Shown here piece after piece: positions 37,426 to 46,072 of a stretch of DNA of 64,000 nucleotides. Made by a program: the position numbers and the translations under genes. The stretch is from an uncultured Pseudomonadota bacterium (GTDB lineage: Bacteria; Myxococcota_A; UBA796; GCA-2862545), in NCBI GenBank assembly GCA_903861005.1, contig CAIOSP010000085.1, forward strand, positions 1 to 64,000, read 5' to 3'. Under the pieces are notes generated by a model, which ran no database searches, had not been told where the DNA came from, and worked only from the letters and a program-made list of their open reading frames with translations. Numbering within the stretch: position 1 is the first letter of the stretch; each line of letters starts with the position of its first letter.

Positions 37426-38934
37426 TTACGGGCCGACGTCCAGCCGCTCCAGCAAGGACTCCGCGCCCAGCGAGATCAGCGCCTGCACCAGATCCCCGTG
37501 CAGCGGGGCGCGGGCGCGGTCGGCGCGCGTGATGTGGACGAAGGGGCGCTGGAGCCCGGCCTTCTCTGCGAAGAAGCGCGCGGTGCGGGGATCATGCCCA
37601 GCGACGGGGTGACCACGCTGCGCGAACAGCCGCAGCGGCACTTCGACCGGCGCGTCCAGTTGCAGGCGGATCAGCGCGTGCGAGGCGACCACACCGAGCC
37701 GCTCCCAGCGCGCGCCGGGCGCGAAGCCACGTGACCCGGGGTCATGCACCACCAAGGCCAAGGCCTCGCGCGCCTGACCGACGGCGCCCGAGACGCCGCC
37801 GTTCTGCGTGGGGCCGGTCGCCCGTCCGCCATGCACCGCCCAGGTCGTCAGCGGTGAGCCGCGCGTCAGGTGCACCACCGTCTCCACCTCAGACGTCTGC
37901 GGGAACAGATCGATCGGGCGGATCGCCTGCACGCGCATGCCGTAGGCGGCGAGCACGTCCAGATCGCGCGCGAGCGCCTCCGGACCGCACGACACGTACA
38001 CGATGCGCTCGGCCAGCTGCGCGACCCGCGCGAGCGTGCTCAGATCACTGCCTCGACGCGCCGGGTTGAGGATGGCGACGTCGAACGGCTCGCGGAAGTC
38101 CAGGTCCTCCACCTTGGAGGTGACGACCTCGACGTTGTCGGGCGCCATCTCGCGCGCGGCGCGGGCCGCCTGCGGGACCTCTTCGACCGCGACCACGCGC
38201 TTGCGACCTGGCGCGAGCGCCAACGCGTAGGCGCCGACGCCAGCGTACAGATCAAGCACGGTCTGCGCGTCGCCCACCATCTCGCGCACGATCGCGTGGA
38301 GCTGTGCGGCGTTGCGCGGGTCCGACTGGAAGAAGGCGCCCGGGTGCAGGCGGTAGCGCGCCTCGCCGATGCCCTCGACGATGAACGGGTCGCCGTCGAT
38401 GATCTCGGGCGAGCGACCCATGACCCGCTTGCGCTCGGGGTCGGCCATGCTGACCGCCACCGACGACAGCGCAGGCAGCCGCTCGCGCAGCTCCTTGACC
38501 GCCGCCTTGCCGCCCTTCAGGCTGGCGCCGTCACACGCGATCACGAGCTGCAGCGCGCCCGTGGCGTCCGCGTAGCGCAGGTCGATCGCGTGCACGCCGC
38601 GGCGATCCTTGAGCCAGTCGCGCACCACGCCGAGCGCCGACCGCAGCGGGCCCACCAGCACGGGGCAGTCCGGCGTGTCGAGCACCGCGTGCGTTCGCGG
38701 GTGGTACAGACCCACGGAGACGCCGTCTTTCTGCACGTCGACCGGCAGCTTCAGGCGGTGGCGGTAGGCCTCGGTGTGCGTGGCGGCCTGCACCTCGGGG
38801 ATGTCCTTGAGGTGCAGCTGCGGGTACCACGAGAGCGCGTCACGCAGGCGGCCACCCTTGAGGAGGCGCTGGGTGTCGTAGGTCTCGTCGATGAGGGGGC
38901 AGCCAGGGCAGGTCTGGTAGTGTCGGCAGATCAT
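37426..38934 (-). CDS. TrmA/RlmD-type RNA m5U methyltransferase with extra C-terminal domain
   Basis: 502 residues. Fe-S cluster cysteines C3, C9, C12 and C90 follow the RlmD spacing (C-x5-C-x2-C). The SAM motif is VLDLYAGVGAYAL and the catalytic loop NPARRGSD with IVYVSCGPEALARDL (catalytic C316), ending the methyltransferase at about residue 345. The substrate is probably a uridine in 23S rRNA or tRNA. The remaining ~150 residues are not part of RlmD: they resemble the end of an RluA-type pseudouridine synthase (ALIRLQLD...RLFAQRGHPVAGHDP) but lack its catalytic HRLD motif and the GRTHQ segment. Confidence 0.85.
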   Translation of the reverse strand: MICRHYQTCPGCPLIDETYDTQRLLKGGRLRDALSWYPQLHLKDIPEVQAATHTEAYRHRLKLPVDVQKDGVSVGLYHPRTHAVLDTPDCPVLVGPLRSALGVVRDWLKDRRGVHAIDLRYADATGALQLVIACDGASLKGGKAAVKELRERLPALSSVAVSMADPERKRVMGRSPEIIDGDPFIVEGIGEARYRLHPGAFFQSDPRNAAQLHAIVREMVGDAQTVLDLYAGVGAYALALAPGRKRVVAVEEVPQAARAAREMAPDNVEVVTSKVEDLDFREPFDVAILNPARRGSDLSTLARVAQLAERIVYVSCGPEALARDLDVLAAYGMRVQAIRPIDLFPQTSEVETVVHLTRGSPLTTWAVHGGRATGPTQNGGVSGAVGQAREALALVVHDPGSRGFAPGARWERLGVVASHALIRLQLDAPVEVPLRLFAQRGHPVAGHDPRTARFFAEKAGLQRPFVHITRADRARAPLHGDLVQALISLGAESLLERLDVGP

Positions 38935-39060
38935 GGCGCGTGCCTATCCTGGGGGCGCGGGTCACGCCCCGCACGGCGGCGCGGAGGGTGCGCCCGGGCG
39001 TGGCACCTCGGGGGCTAGACCCTGGGCGCCACGGGGATAGCTTGAGGGGACGGAGTGCCC

Positions 39061-39540
39061 ATGTCCACCGCCACCACCGACCTCTCTGACGCCTTCCAGG
39101 ACCTGCTCCACGTCGACCCGCTGTTCCGCCAATTCGGCGGGACGCCGTCGTTTCACGGGCCGATCCGCACCGTGAAGTGCCATGAGGACAACTCGAAGGT
39201 CCGCGAGCTCCTGGAGCAGCCGGGCAACGGCGCGGTGCTCGTGGTCGACGGCGGCGGCTCGCTGCGCTGCGCGCTGTTCGGTGGCATGCTGGCCCAGCTG
39301 GCGCTCCAGAACGGGTACGCAGGCGTGGTTGTGTTCGGCTGCGTTCGCGACAGCGCCGAGCTCGCCGCGACGCCGGTGGGCGTGATGGCGCTCGCCGCGC
39401 ACCCCCGCAAGAGCGACAAGCGCAACCACGGGTTCGTCGACGTGCTGGTGTCGTTCGGCGGCGTGACGTTCACGCCGGGCGCGTGGCTCTACGCGGACGA
39501 CGACGGCATCGTGGTGTCGTCCAAGTCGATCCACACCTGA
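39061..39540 (+). CDS. rraA: RraA family protein (RNase E inhibitor-like / HMG aldolase-like)
   Basis: 159 residues from ATG at 39061, with GGAG five bases upstream. Matches RraA throughout: PLFRQFGGTPSFHGPIRTVK, GAVLVVDGGGSLRCALFGG, NGYAGVVVFGCVRDSAEL, and the ending YADDDGIVVS. The G...R-D motif that binds metal and substrate in the 4-hydroxy-4-methyl-2-oxoglutarate aldolase relatives is present, so either RNase E regulation or an aldolase role is possible; sequence alone does not decide. Confidence 0.9.
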   Translation: MSTATTDLSDAFQDLLHVDPLFRQFGGTPSFHGPIRTVKCHEDNSKVRELLEQPGNGAVLVVDGGGSLRCALFGGMLAQLALQNGYAGVVVFGCVRDSAELAATPVGVMALAAHPRKSDKRNHGFVDVLVSFGGVTFTPGAWLYADDDGIVVSSKSIHT

Positions 39541-39550
39541 TCCGGCGCAG

Positions 39551-40162
39551 CTAGCGCGACCACAGGCTGGGCAGCGTGTCGTCCTCGACCTCGGTCGCGT
39601 ACCAGGCGCGGAACGGCGCGATGAGCGTCGACATGGCCTTGGTCGCGGCGAGCGCCTCGTCGATCGCGGGCGAGAAAGGCGGCTGCTGCACGCGCTCGAT
39701 CGCGGCCGCGGCAAAGCCGAGGATCTCCGACTCCCAGGCGCTGTCGTCGAGCGGCTCCAGCGGGTTGGCGGGGATGCGGTCGTAGTACTCGCGGTACTTG
39801 CCGGTGGGGCCCAGCATGCCGCGCAGGCCGTGACGGTCGGCAAGCCAGGCCTGCAGGCGCAGGCAGCCGAACTCGCGGGGGTCGTCGTCCTCGGTCAGCG
39901 GGTGGCCCCAGTCTTCCGCGTGGAAGGAGTCGACGCCGTTCGTCACCCAGTGGCACAGCTCGTGGAGCAGCATCTGGCAGACCATGTCGTCGGCGTCCAG
40001 GTCTGAGCGCGGGCCGAGCCAGAGCATGCCGCTGCCGTCAGTCCGACTGAAGATCGTCGGATCGCGCCGCACCGTCAGGCCGAGCCGACGCGCGGTGGCG
40101 AGCCAGACCAGCTCCAGCGGGTCGAGGTAGCGAGACAGGACGGGGCGTTCGTAGTCGGGCAT
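39551..40162 (-). CDS. Uncharacterised HExxH protein (putative zinc metallopeptidase fold)
   Basis: 203 residues from ATG at 40162, with GAGG five bases upstream; no signal peptide. The segment MVCQMLLHELCHWVTNG contains HExxH (HELCH), and a following FHAEDWGHP may give a third ligand. Other parts (RYLDPLELVWLATARRLGLTVRR, LQAWLADRHGLRG) are helical. No family is recognised. Whether it cleaves peptides is unknown; HExxH alone is weak evidence. Confidence 0.6.
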   Translation of the reverse strand: MPDYERPVLSRYLDPLELVWLATARRLGLTVRRDPTIFSRTDGSGMLWLGPRSDLDADDMVCQMLLHELCHWVTNGVDSFHAEDWGHPLTEDDDPREFGCLRLQAWLADRHGLRGMLGPTGKYREYYDRIPANPLEPLDDSAWESEILGFAAAAIERVQQPPFSPAIDEALAATKAMSTLIAPFRAWYATEVEDDTLPSLWSR

Positions 40163-40340
40163 CAAGGCCTCGGGCGGCCGCCCCTATCCGGTCGACCGGG
40201 CTCGCACCTCGGCCGGGCGATTGCGTGGCATGCAGCGTGCTCCTGCATCATCGAGGGACAATCACCTCATGCAGCCGGGCAAACCGTTCCTGACGTGCCG
40301 TGCGCTGCGTGAGTGCCTACCGTCCGCTCGTGAGGGCACC

Positions 40341-41333
40341 ATGTTCGAAGGATTCCAGCGTCAGTGGACGCCTGCCACGCTGATCTCCAAGCTGGGCAAG
40401 CTGCCGGCGCGGGTGGTGGTGGCGGGGGAGCCGCTGGTCTTCTTCCGCGACGGCACGGGCACGCTGCACGCGCTGATCGACCGCTGTCCGCACCGCGGCG
40501 TGGCGCTGTCGAACGGGCGCGTGAACGAGCAGGGCCACCTGCAGTGTCCGTTCCACGGCTGGAGTTGGGGCGCGGACGGCGTGTGCAAGCACGTCCCGCT
40601 CAACGACCTGCCCCCAGAGACGCTCGCGACCATGCGCGCGGGTCGTGTGCCGTGCGTGGAGCGCGCCGCGATGGCGTGGGTGTTCACATCGACCGAAGAC
40701 ATTGAGCCCGAGCCGTTCCCTGAGCTGCCGCCCGCGGTCGAAGATCCCGCGCTGGCCTTCAGCCGCGTGCAGGAGGAGTGGGACACGCACTGGACGCGCG
40801 CGATGGAGAACATGCTCGACTCGCCGCACCTGCCGTTTGTGCACCGCTCGACGATCGGCCGCGGGCTGGTGCGCTCAGTCGCGCGCGGCGAGACGATGGA
40901 GCTGTTCGTGGAGCCCGCGGAGTTCGGCTTCACGTTCTGGAGTGAGGTCGGCGGACAGCGCATGGAGGGCGCGTTCCTCGAGTGGCGTCGCCCGAACGGC
41001 ATGGTGCTCCACATCCCCGTCCCTGGGCGGCTGTTCCGTCAGCACGTGTGGTGCGTGCCGGTGGGGCCCAAGCGCGTGCGCATGATCCTGATCTCGTCGC
41101 GGAACTTCGGGCTCTACAACCCGCTGTTCAAGGTGATGGACCTGTTCAACATGCGCGTGCTGCACGAGGACCGCGACGTGCTGGCGTCGTCGGACCCGCC
41201 CGAGGTGCCGCACCCGAGCCAGGAGCTGTCGGTGCGGACGGACAAGCCGACCCTGCGATTCAGGGCGTGGTACCTGAAGCATCTCAAGGGTGATCCGGCG
41301 TTTGTGGCCGAGGACGACAGCTCCGTCGCGTAG
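40341..41333 (+). CDS. Rieske non-haem iron oxygenase
   Basis: 330 residues from ATG at 40341 (GAGGG upstream). Rieske [2Fe-2S] ligands are C49-x-H51 and C69-x2-H72, with exact 17-residue spacing (CPHRG ... CPFHGW). The mononuclear iron site follows as D160-x2-H163-x4-H168 in MLDSPHLPFVH. This is the oxygenase alpha subunit of ring-hydroxylating or O-demethylating systems. No reductase or ferredoxin partner lies adjacent. It ends just before the two palindromes upstream of the P450, so the two oxygenases may act in one pathway. Confidence 0.92.
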   Translation: MFEGFQRQWTPATLISKLGKLPARVVVAGEPLVFFRDGTGTLHALIDRCPHRGVALSNGRVNEQGHLQCPFHGWSWGADGVCKHVPLNDLPPETLATMRAGRVPCVERAAMAWVFTSTEDIEPEPFPELPPAVEDPALAFSRVQEEWDTHWTRAMENMLDSPHLPFVHRSTIGRGLVRSVARGETMELFVEPAEFGFTFWSEVGGQRMEGAFLEWRRPNGMVLHIPVPGRLFRQHVWCVPVGPKRVRMILISSRNFGLYNPLFKVMDLFNMRVLHEDRDVLASSDPPEVPHPSQELSVRTDKPTLRFRAWYLKHLKGDPAFVAEDDSSVA

Positions 41334-41420
41334 GCGGCGAGGTTCATCGGAGCGCGTCGCGGGCCTGCCGCACGTCGGCGGCTCTGTCGAGGCGGGCGGT
41401 CCGGGGGGTTTCGCCTAAGG

Positions 41421-41468
41421 TAGAACACGTTCTACTTTGTCCTGGACGCCAGACTAGAACATGTTCTA
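41421..41468. promoter_or_regulatory. Two palindromic operators upstream of the P450
   Basis: TAGAACACGTTCTA (41421-41434) and TAGAACATGTTCTA (41455-41468) are 34 bp apart, start to start; the second is a perfect palindrome. Both fit the consensus T-nn-AAC-nn-GTT-nn-A described for the TetR-family repressor KstR of steroid catabolism. They lie 26-74 bp before the P450 start. No TetR gene is in the window. Confidence 0.7.
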
Positions 41469-41494
41469 TTCGGGGTTCCCTACGGAGGACCTCG

Positions 41495-42895
41495 ATGTCC
41501 GAAACGGCGCCCTCGCCTGTGAAGCCCCGCCCGCTCTCGTCCATGCCCGGCGAGAAGGGTCTGCCGCTCATCGGCGACATCGTCCGCTTCGGCAAGGACC
41601 AGCGGACCTACATCGAGCGCCTTCGGCGGGACCACGGCCCCGTCGCCCGCCTGCGCTTTGGCCCCACCGACTGGGTGGTGGTGTGCGAGCCTGAGCTGGT
41701 CCACGAGATCACCGTGTCGCGCTGGGGCGAGTTCCACAAGCCCGCGGTGAACCGCCAGGTGTTCGAGCAGTTCCTGGGCTACGGCGTCGTGTCCAGCGAC
41801 GGCGATCACTGGAAGCGCATGCACAAGCTGATGATGCCGGCCTTCCACCGTCAGCGCATCGACGCCTACGCGGCCGTCATGTCTGAGTACACCGGGCAGA
41901 TGCTGGACTCGTGGCAGACCGGCGCCACGCGCGACTTCCAAGACGACATGACCGAGCTGACGCTGCGCATCGTGGCCAAGACCATGTTCGACGCCGACGT
42001 GCAGGCCGACGCCAAGTCGTTCGGCGAGGCGATGAAGGTGGTGCAGCGCGTCCTGGTCGCCCACATCAACTTCCCGGTGCCCGTGCCGCGCTGGTGGCCG
42101 GGCCCGGTCAACCGCCGCAAGCAGAAGGCGATCGCGAACATTGAGCGCATCGTGATGGGCGTGGTCGAGGACCGCCGCCGCACGGGCGAGGACCGCGGCG
42201 ACCTGCTGTCGACGCTGGTGCACGCGCGCGACGAGGCCGGCAAGGGCATGAGCGATCGCGAGCTGCGCGACGAGGCGATGACCCTGTTCTTCGCCGGCCA
42301 CGAGACCACGGCGAACGCGCTCACCTGGTGCTGGTACCTGTTGGGCAAGAACCCTGAAGCGGTGGCCCGCGCCAAGGAGGAGGTGGACCGCGTGCTCGGC
42401 GGGCGCGCCCCCACCACCGCCGACCTCGACAAGCTCGTGTACGTCGAGCAGGTCTTCAAGGAGTCGCTGCGTCTGCTCCCCAGCGTGTGGGTCTACATGC
42501 GCGAGACCGCGAACGACCTGGAGCTCGGCGGCTACCTGCTGCCCAAGGGCACGGCGCTGTTCATCTCGCCGTACCTGCTCGGCCGCGACGAGCGCTTCTT
42601 CGCCGACCCGCTGCGCTTTGATCCGGACCGCTTCACCAAGGAGAACGAGCGCAAGCTGCCGCGCGGCGCCTACGTCCCGTTCTCGGCGGGCCCGCGCGTC
42701 TGCATGGGCAAGCAGTTCGCGATGATGGAGGCGCGCATTGTCCTGGCGATGCTGCTGCAGCGCTTCACGCCGACCAACCCCGCCGGCTACGAGCCGGAGA
42801 TCGTCTGCGAGCTGTCGATGCACCCCAAGGGCGGGCTGCCGACGATCGTCGCGCCGCGTGAGAAGGCGCAGCCCGTCGAGGCGTCGAACGCCTGA
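41495..42895 (+). CDS. Cytochrome P450
   Basis: 466 residues, soluble, no membrane anchor. I-helix motif FFAGHETTANAL, ExxR in KESLRLLP, and the haem loop FSAGPRVCMGKQFA with the thiolate Cys at residue 403. The layout (DPLRFDPDRF before the haem loop) and length resemble the CYP102-domain/CYP4-like bacterial group that hydroxylates fatty acids or terpenoid chains. Electron partners are not adjacent. GGAGG lies six bases before the ATG. The tandem KstR-like palindromes upstream suggest repression relieved by an acyl-CoA or lipid ligand. Confidence 0.95.
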   Translation: MSETAPSPVKPRPLSSMPGEKGLPLIGDIVRFGKDQRTYIERLRRDHGPVARLRFGPTDWVVVCEPELVHEITVSRWGEFHKPAVNRQVFEQFLGYGVVSSDGDHWKRMHKLMMPAFHRQRIDAYAAVMSEYTGQMLDSWQTGATRDFQDDMTELTLRIVAKTMFDADVQADAKSFGEAMKVVQRVLVAHINFPVPVPRWWPGPVNRRKQKAIANIERIVMGVVEDRRRTGEDRGDLLSTLVHARDEAGKGMSDRELRDEAMTLFFAGHETTANALTWCWYLLGKNPEAVARAKEEVDRVLGGRAPTTADLDKLVYVEQVFKESLRLLPSVWVYMRETANDLELGGYLLPKGTALFISPYLLGRDERFFADPLRFDPDRFTKENERKLPRGAYVPFSAGPRVCMGKQFAMMEARIVLAMLLQRFTPTNPAGYEPEIVCELSMHPKGGLPTIVAPREKAQPVEASNA

Positions 42896-42925
42896 CGGCG
42901 CGCACGACGGCGGCCTCCCGCGTGC

Positions 42926-43366
42926 CTACTGCGCGGGGGGCTGCCACAGTTCGAGCTTGTTGCCCTCCGGGTCCATGATCCACGCGAACTTGCCGGACGG
43001 GTCGCTGTCGTCACGCTTGATCACCTTCACGCCCTTGGCGGTGATGCGCGCGAGGAACGCGTCGAGGTCGTCGACGGCGTAGTTGATCATGTGATCGCGC
43101 TTGGACGGCGCGAAGTACTTGGTGCTGGCGGCGAACGCGCTCCACACCAGCACCGGCGGGTGGCCGGGCGCGTCGGGCTTGATCAGCGCGCCGCCCCAGT
43201 CCTCGAACGTGAGGCCCAGCACGTCGCGGTACCAGGCGACCAGCGCGTCGGGGTCCTTGGCCTTGAAGAAGATGCCGCCGATGCCGGTGATGCGGCCAGT
43301 CGGCGGCTCGTCGGCGAGGGCCGGGACGGAGAAGAGCAGCAGGGCGAGGGTGAGGGCGCGGGGCAT
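42926..43366 (-). CDS. Exported VOC (glyoxalase/bleomycin-resistance fold) protein
   Basis: 146 residues from ATG at 43366 (GAGG upstream), giving signal peptide RALTLALLLFSVPALA. The rest is a VOC module: IGGIFFKAKDPDALVAWYRDVLGL, HMINYAVDDLDAFLARITAKGV and WIMDPEGNKLELWQPP, with the usual late Glu as possible metal ligand. Periplasmic VOC proteins are uncommon and the substrate is unknown. It is convergent with the P450 gene. Confidence 0.85.
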   Translation of the reverse strand: MPRALTLALLLFSVPALADEPPTGRITGIGGIFFKAKDPDALVAWYRDVLGLTFEDWGGALIKPDAPGHPPVLVWSAFAASTKYFAPSKRDHMINYAVDDLDAFLARITAKGVKVIKRDDSDPSGKFAWIMDPEGNKLELWQPPAQ

Positions 43367-43410
43367 GGGAGGCCTCGGTAGGTTGGTCCGGGCGCATACT
43401 CGCGCGCGAG

Positions 43411-45063
43411 TCAGGAGGCCGGGGTCGGGGGCGTGGTGGGCGCCCACCACAGACCGGCACCCACGATCAGCGCCGCGGCGACGCCCAGCCACGCGGGAGT
43501 GCCCGGCACCACGTGGGACATGGCCGACCCGACCACACGCGCCAGGATCGCAGGCAGGACAGCGCCCCCGGAGGCCACCACCAACGCACCCAGCAGTCCG
43601 GCCTCCAGGAGACCGCGCACCGGATCGAGCGGCGCCAGCACAAGCACTGACGCGGCGGCGGCGAGCAGGCCCCCGCCGGCACGCCGCATCCAGCCACGCA
43701 GCAACAGCTCCTGTGCCGCGATCACGCCGACCAACAAGGCGGGGCTACCCATCTGCGGGGTCACGGCACCGATGAGGCGTGTGCGTGTGTCGACCCACAA
43801 CGGCGACGCGGGCATGGGCCAGAGATCGGTCGCCGAGGCCAGCAGCGGCAGCACGAGGCCGACGGCCAGCGCGGCGACCCAGGCGAACCTCGAGGCCCGC
43901 ACCAGCCCGACCGACTCGAACGGCTTGGAATTGCGGACCGCGAGCGCGACCACCATGCAGATCATCGCGAACATGCCCGCGGTCGGTCCCGACACCTTCG
44001 GGATCAGCTCGGTTCGCTCGGAGGCCCCGCCGAGGGCCCACACCATCGGGCCCAAGATGGCGAGCCACCAGGTCACGGCGGCCACGCCACCCATCGCCAC
44101 CGCGGCACCCCAGCCTCGGCGCACGTGGATCTGCTCGCGCTCGCCCAGATCCCGCGCGGTCGCGACCAGACACGCGGCACAGGCCAGGGCGGTGGAGAGG
44201 ATGGCGAGCAGCACCGGCGCCCAGCCTTCCCAAAGGTTGCCCGCCGCCATCAGCGCGCCGCCGAGCGGTACGGCGGCGCCGAGCAGCGGGTGCACCCAAC
44301 CGAGCACCCATGCGGCAAGGGCCAGCACGGCGAGCAGCAGCGGTTGCGTCCTGAGAGCCACGGTCGCGCCGGCGACCACGTCGTTGGCCCGCCGCACGAG
44401 CCAGAGCCCCCCTGCAGCCGTCGCCGCCGCAACCCACGGCATGGCGACCAGCCAAGGGCCCGGGCTTTGATAGCCGAGCAGCACCGTGACCAGCCCCGCG
44501 AGCATCGCCATGCCGCCGGCGAATGCGGTCCACGCCAGCCACTTTCCGACGACGATCTCCAGCGGGCTCACGGATGCGGTCCGCAGCGGCTCCAGCGTTC
44601 GGCTCGCCCGTTCGCCGGGAATGGACTGCGCCAGCGCGCCGGTGAGCATCGACGCGGACAGGAGACCCAGCAGCAGCGAACGTTCGGGCAGCGTCCACGG
44701 CGGAGACTCGAGGTTCACCACCTTGATCTTGGTGTCCATGCTGTCGAGCGCGTTGGTCAGCGCCTTGGGGAGCAACGGGCCCTCGACGCGCCAGCCGGGC
44801 TCTTCAGGTGGGCTCGGCGGGAACATCGTGATGCGTGGCGGTCCCACGTTGCGCACTAGGTTGGGGAGCGCCGCGACCTCGGGCGGCACGTCGCCGTGGA
44901 CCATGATCTTCTTCTGATTGGGAGGCGACGGCGGCGGGCGAGGGATGACCGCCACGGGCAGCAGCATCAGGGCCACGACGATCGGGAGCATCCCACCTCG
45001 CCGGCCGGAGAATTCGATGCGGAGATCCCGCTCGGCGATCGCCAGGACGCGTCTCAAGCGCAT
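43411..45063 (-). CDS. ABC transporter permease fused to CPBP-like domain
   Basis: 550 residues, AGGAGG just before the ATG. The N-terminal half resembles ABC-2/NatB permeases: one membrane span, a long external domain (residues about 45-130), then five spans with SIPGERASRTLEPLRTA after span 2, the typical NatB motif. From about residue 385 on there are further spans with AAQELLLRGWMRR (Q451-E452 to R456), matching the EExxxR motif of CPBP membrane proteases except that the first Glu is Gln. Fused permease/CPBP proteins are a known class. It is third in the operon. Confidence 0.8.
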   Translation of the reverse strand: MRLRRVLAIAERDLRIEFSGRRGGMLPIVVALMLLPVAVIPRPPPSPPNQKKIMVHGDVPPEVAALPNLVRNVGPPRITMFPPSPPEEPGWRVEGPLLPKALTNALDSMDTKIKVVNLESPPWTLPERSLLLGLLSASMLTGALAQSIPGERASRTLEPLRTASVSPLEIVVGKWLAWTAFAGGMAMLAGLVTVLLGYQSPGPWLVAMPWVAAATAAGGLWLVRRANDVVAGATVALRTQPLLLAVLALAAWVLGWVHPLLGAAVPLGGALMAAGNLWEGWAPVLLAILSTALACAACLVATARDLGEREQIHVRRGWGAAVAMGGVAAVTWWLAILGPMVWALGGASERTELIPKVSGPTAGMFAMICMVVALAVRNSKPFESVGLVRASRFAWVAALAVGLVLPLLASATDLWPMPASPLWVDTRTRLIGAVTPQMGSPALLVGVIAAQELLLRGWMRRAGGGLLAAAASVLVLAPLDPVRGLLEAGLLGALVVASGGAVLPAILARVVGSAMSHVVPGTPAWLGVAAALIVGAGLWWAPTTPPTPAS

Positions 45064-45118
45064 GATGCCTCCTGCGCGGCCATCCTAGCCTGCGCGCGAT
45101 CGACGGCCCGCTGAGTGC

Positions 45119-46072
45119 TCAACCTCGGGCGACCCGTGCGGCGAACCACCAGGCGTAGAGCGGTCCCAGCAGCAATCCGATCAGGGGCGCGACGCCGAGG
45201 TTCGGGTCGAGCAAGGAGGCGACAGGGAGGGATCGCGCGAGCCACGGCTCGTAGAGACCCAGCGAGAACAAGCCCATCACGATCACGAGCCCTGCGGACA
45301 TGGGACCCGCGAACCCTTGGGTCTTGCCGCCCACGCCGATGACCGCCATGCCGACCGCGGCGGCGGTGGAGCTGGCCGTCGCGCCGCTGATGGCCAGCGA
45401 CCACGGCGCCTCCAGACCGACGACGGCGTGCATCATCGTCACGGACATCGTGAAGAACAGCCCCAGGACTAGGGTCGCCGCGGACCAGCGGGCCAGCGGC
45501 GTCACCCACATCGGCTGCGCCGCGGACAGCTCGGCATCCAACGTTCCGTCGTCGCGATCCCGCGCGACGGCGCCGGCACCGAAGACGACACCATACATGG
45601 CGAAGATCGCGCCGATGAACTGGATGGCGTTGGTGGAGCTGGTGTCCGACTTGGAGAGGACCGCGCGCCGTTCGTGGGTCTCATACGGACGCCACGCGGC
45701 GCCGATCTGGCGACGGATCAGACCTTCCAGCGCCTGAGAGGGCATGACGCTGCGGTCTGCCCAGAAGGTGGCTCCGTCCGTCCCGAACGCGGCATCGCCG
45801 GCACGTACGACCGCTTCGGGGGTGTCGGAGACCATCAGGACGCCGCCGGCCGCCTCGATGTCCTCTCGAAACTCAGGCGTGGCGAGCGCGGGGGACACGG
45901 CCACGCCCCGGACGCGGGACCAGGTCACCGTGGCGACCGTCGCGACCATGACGACGACCGTCAGCGCGACCGGCAACACCATCGACCTGAGCACCATGCC
46001 TTCCCGCAGGAGTCGCTGGATCATCGACCCGGTGAGCCAAGCCCAGCCACGGAAGGCTCGCGACGCGTTCAC
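45119..46072 (-). CDS. ABC-2 type transporter permease
   Basis: 317 residues from a GTG start overlapping the ATPase stop as GTGA. One N-terminal span (LPVALTVVVMVATVATVTW), an external domain, then about five spans, with GAGAVARDRDDGTLDAELSAA between them, which is the permease coupling motif seen also in the fusion protein downstream. It pairs with that protein and the ATPase as a heteromeric exporter of the NatAB type. Substrate unknown. Confidence 0.8.
   Translation of the reverse strand: MNASRAFRGWAWLTGSMIQRLLREGMVLRSMVLPVALTVVVMVATVATVTWSRVRGVAVSPALATPEFREDIEAAGGVLMVSDTPEAVVRAGDAAFGTDGATFWADRSVMPSQALEGLIRRQIGAAWRPYETHERRAVLSKSDTSSTNAIQFIGAIFAMYGVVFGAGAVARDRDDGTLDAELSAAQPMWVTPLARWSAATLVLGLFFTMSVTMMHAVVGLEAPWSLAISGATASSTAAAVGMAVIGVGGKTQGFAGPMSAGLVIVMGLFSLGLYEPWLARSLPVASLLDPNLGVAPLIGLLLGPLYAWWFAARVARG

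Noticed and set aside
40341-41333. Naming the Rieske protein KshA (3-ketosteroid 9-alpha-hydroxylase)
   Set aside because: Only the iron-site motifs are shared; the remaining sequence does not follow KshA closely, and KstR-like sites alone are not enough.
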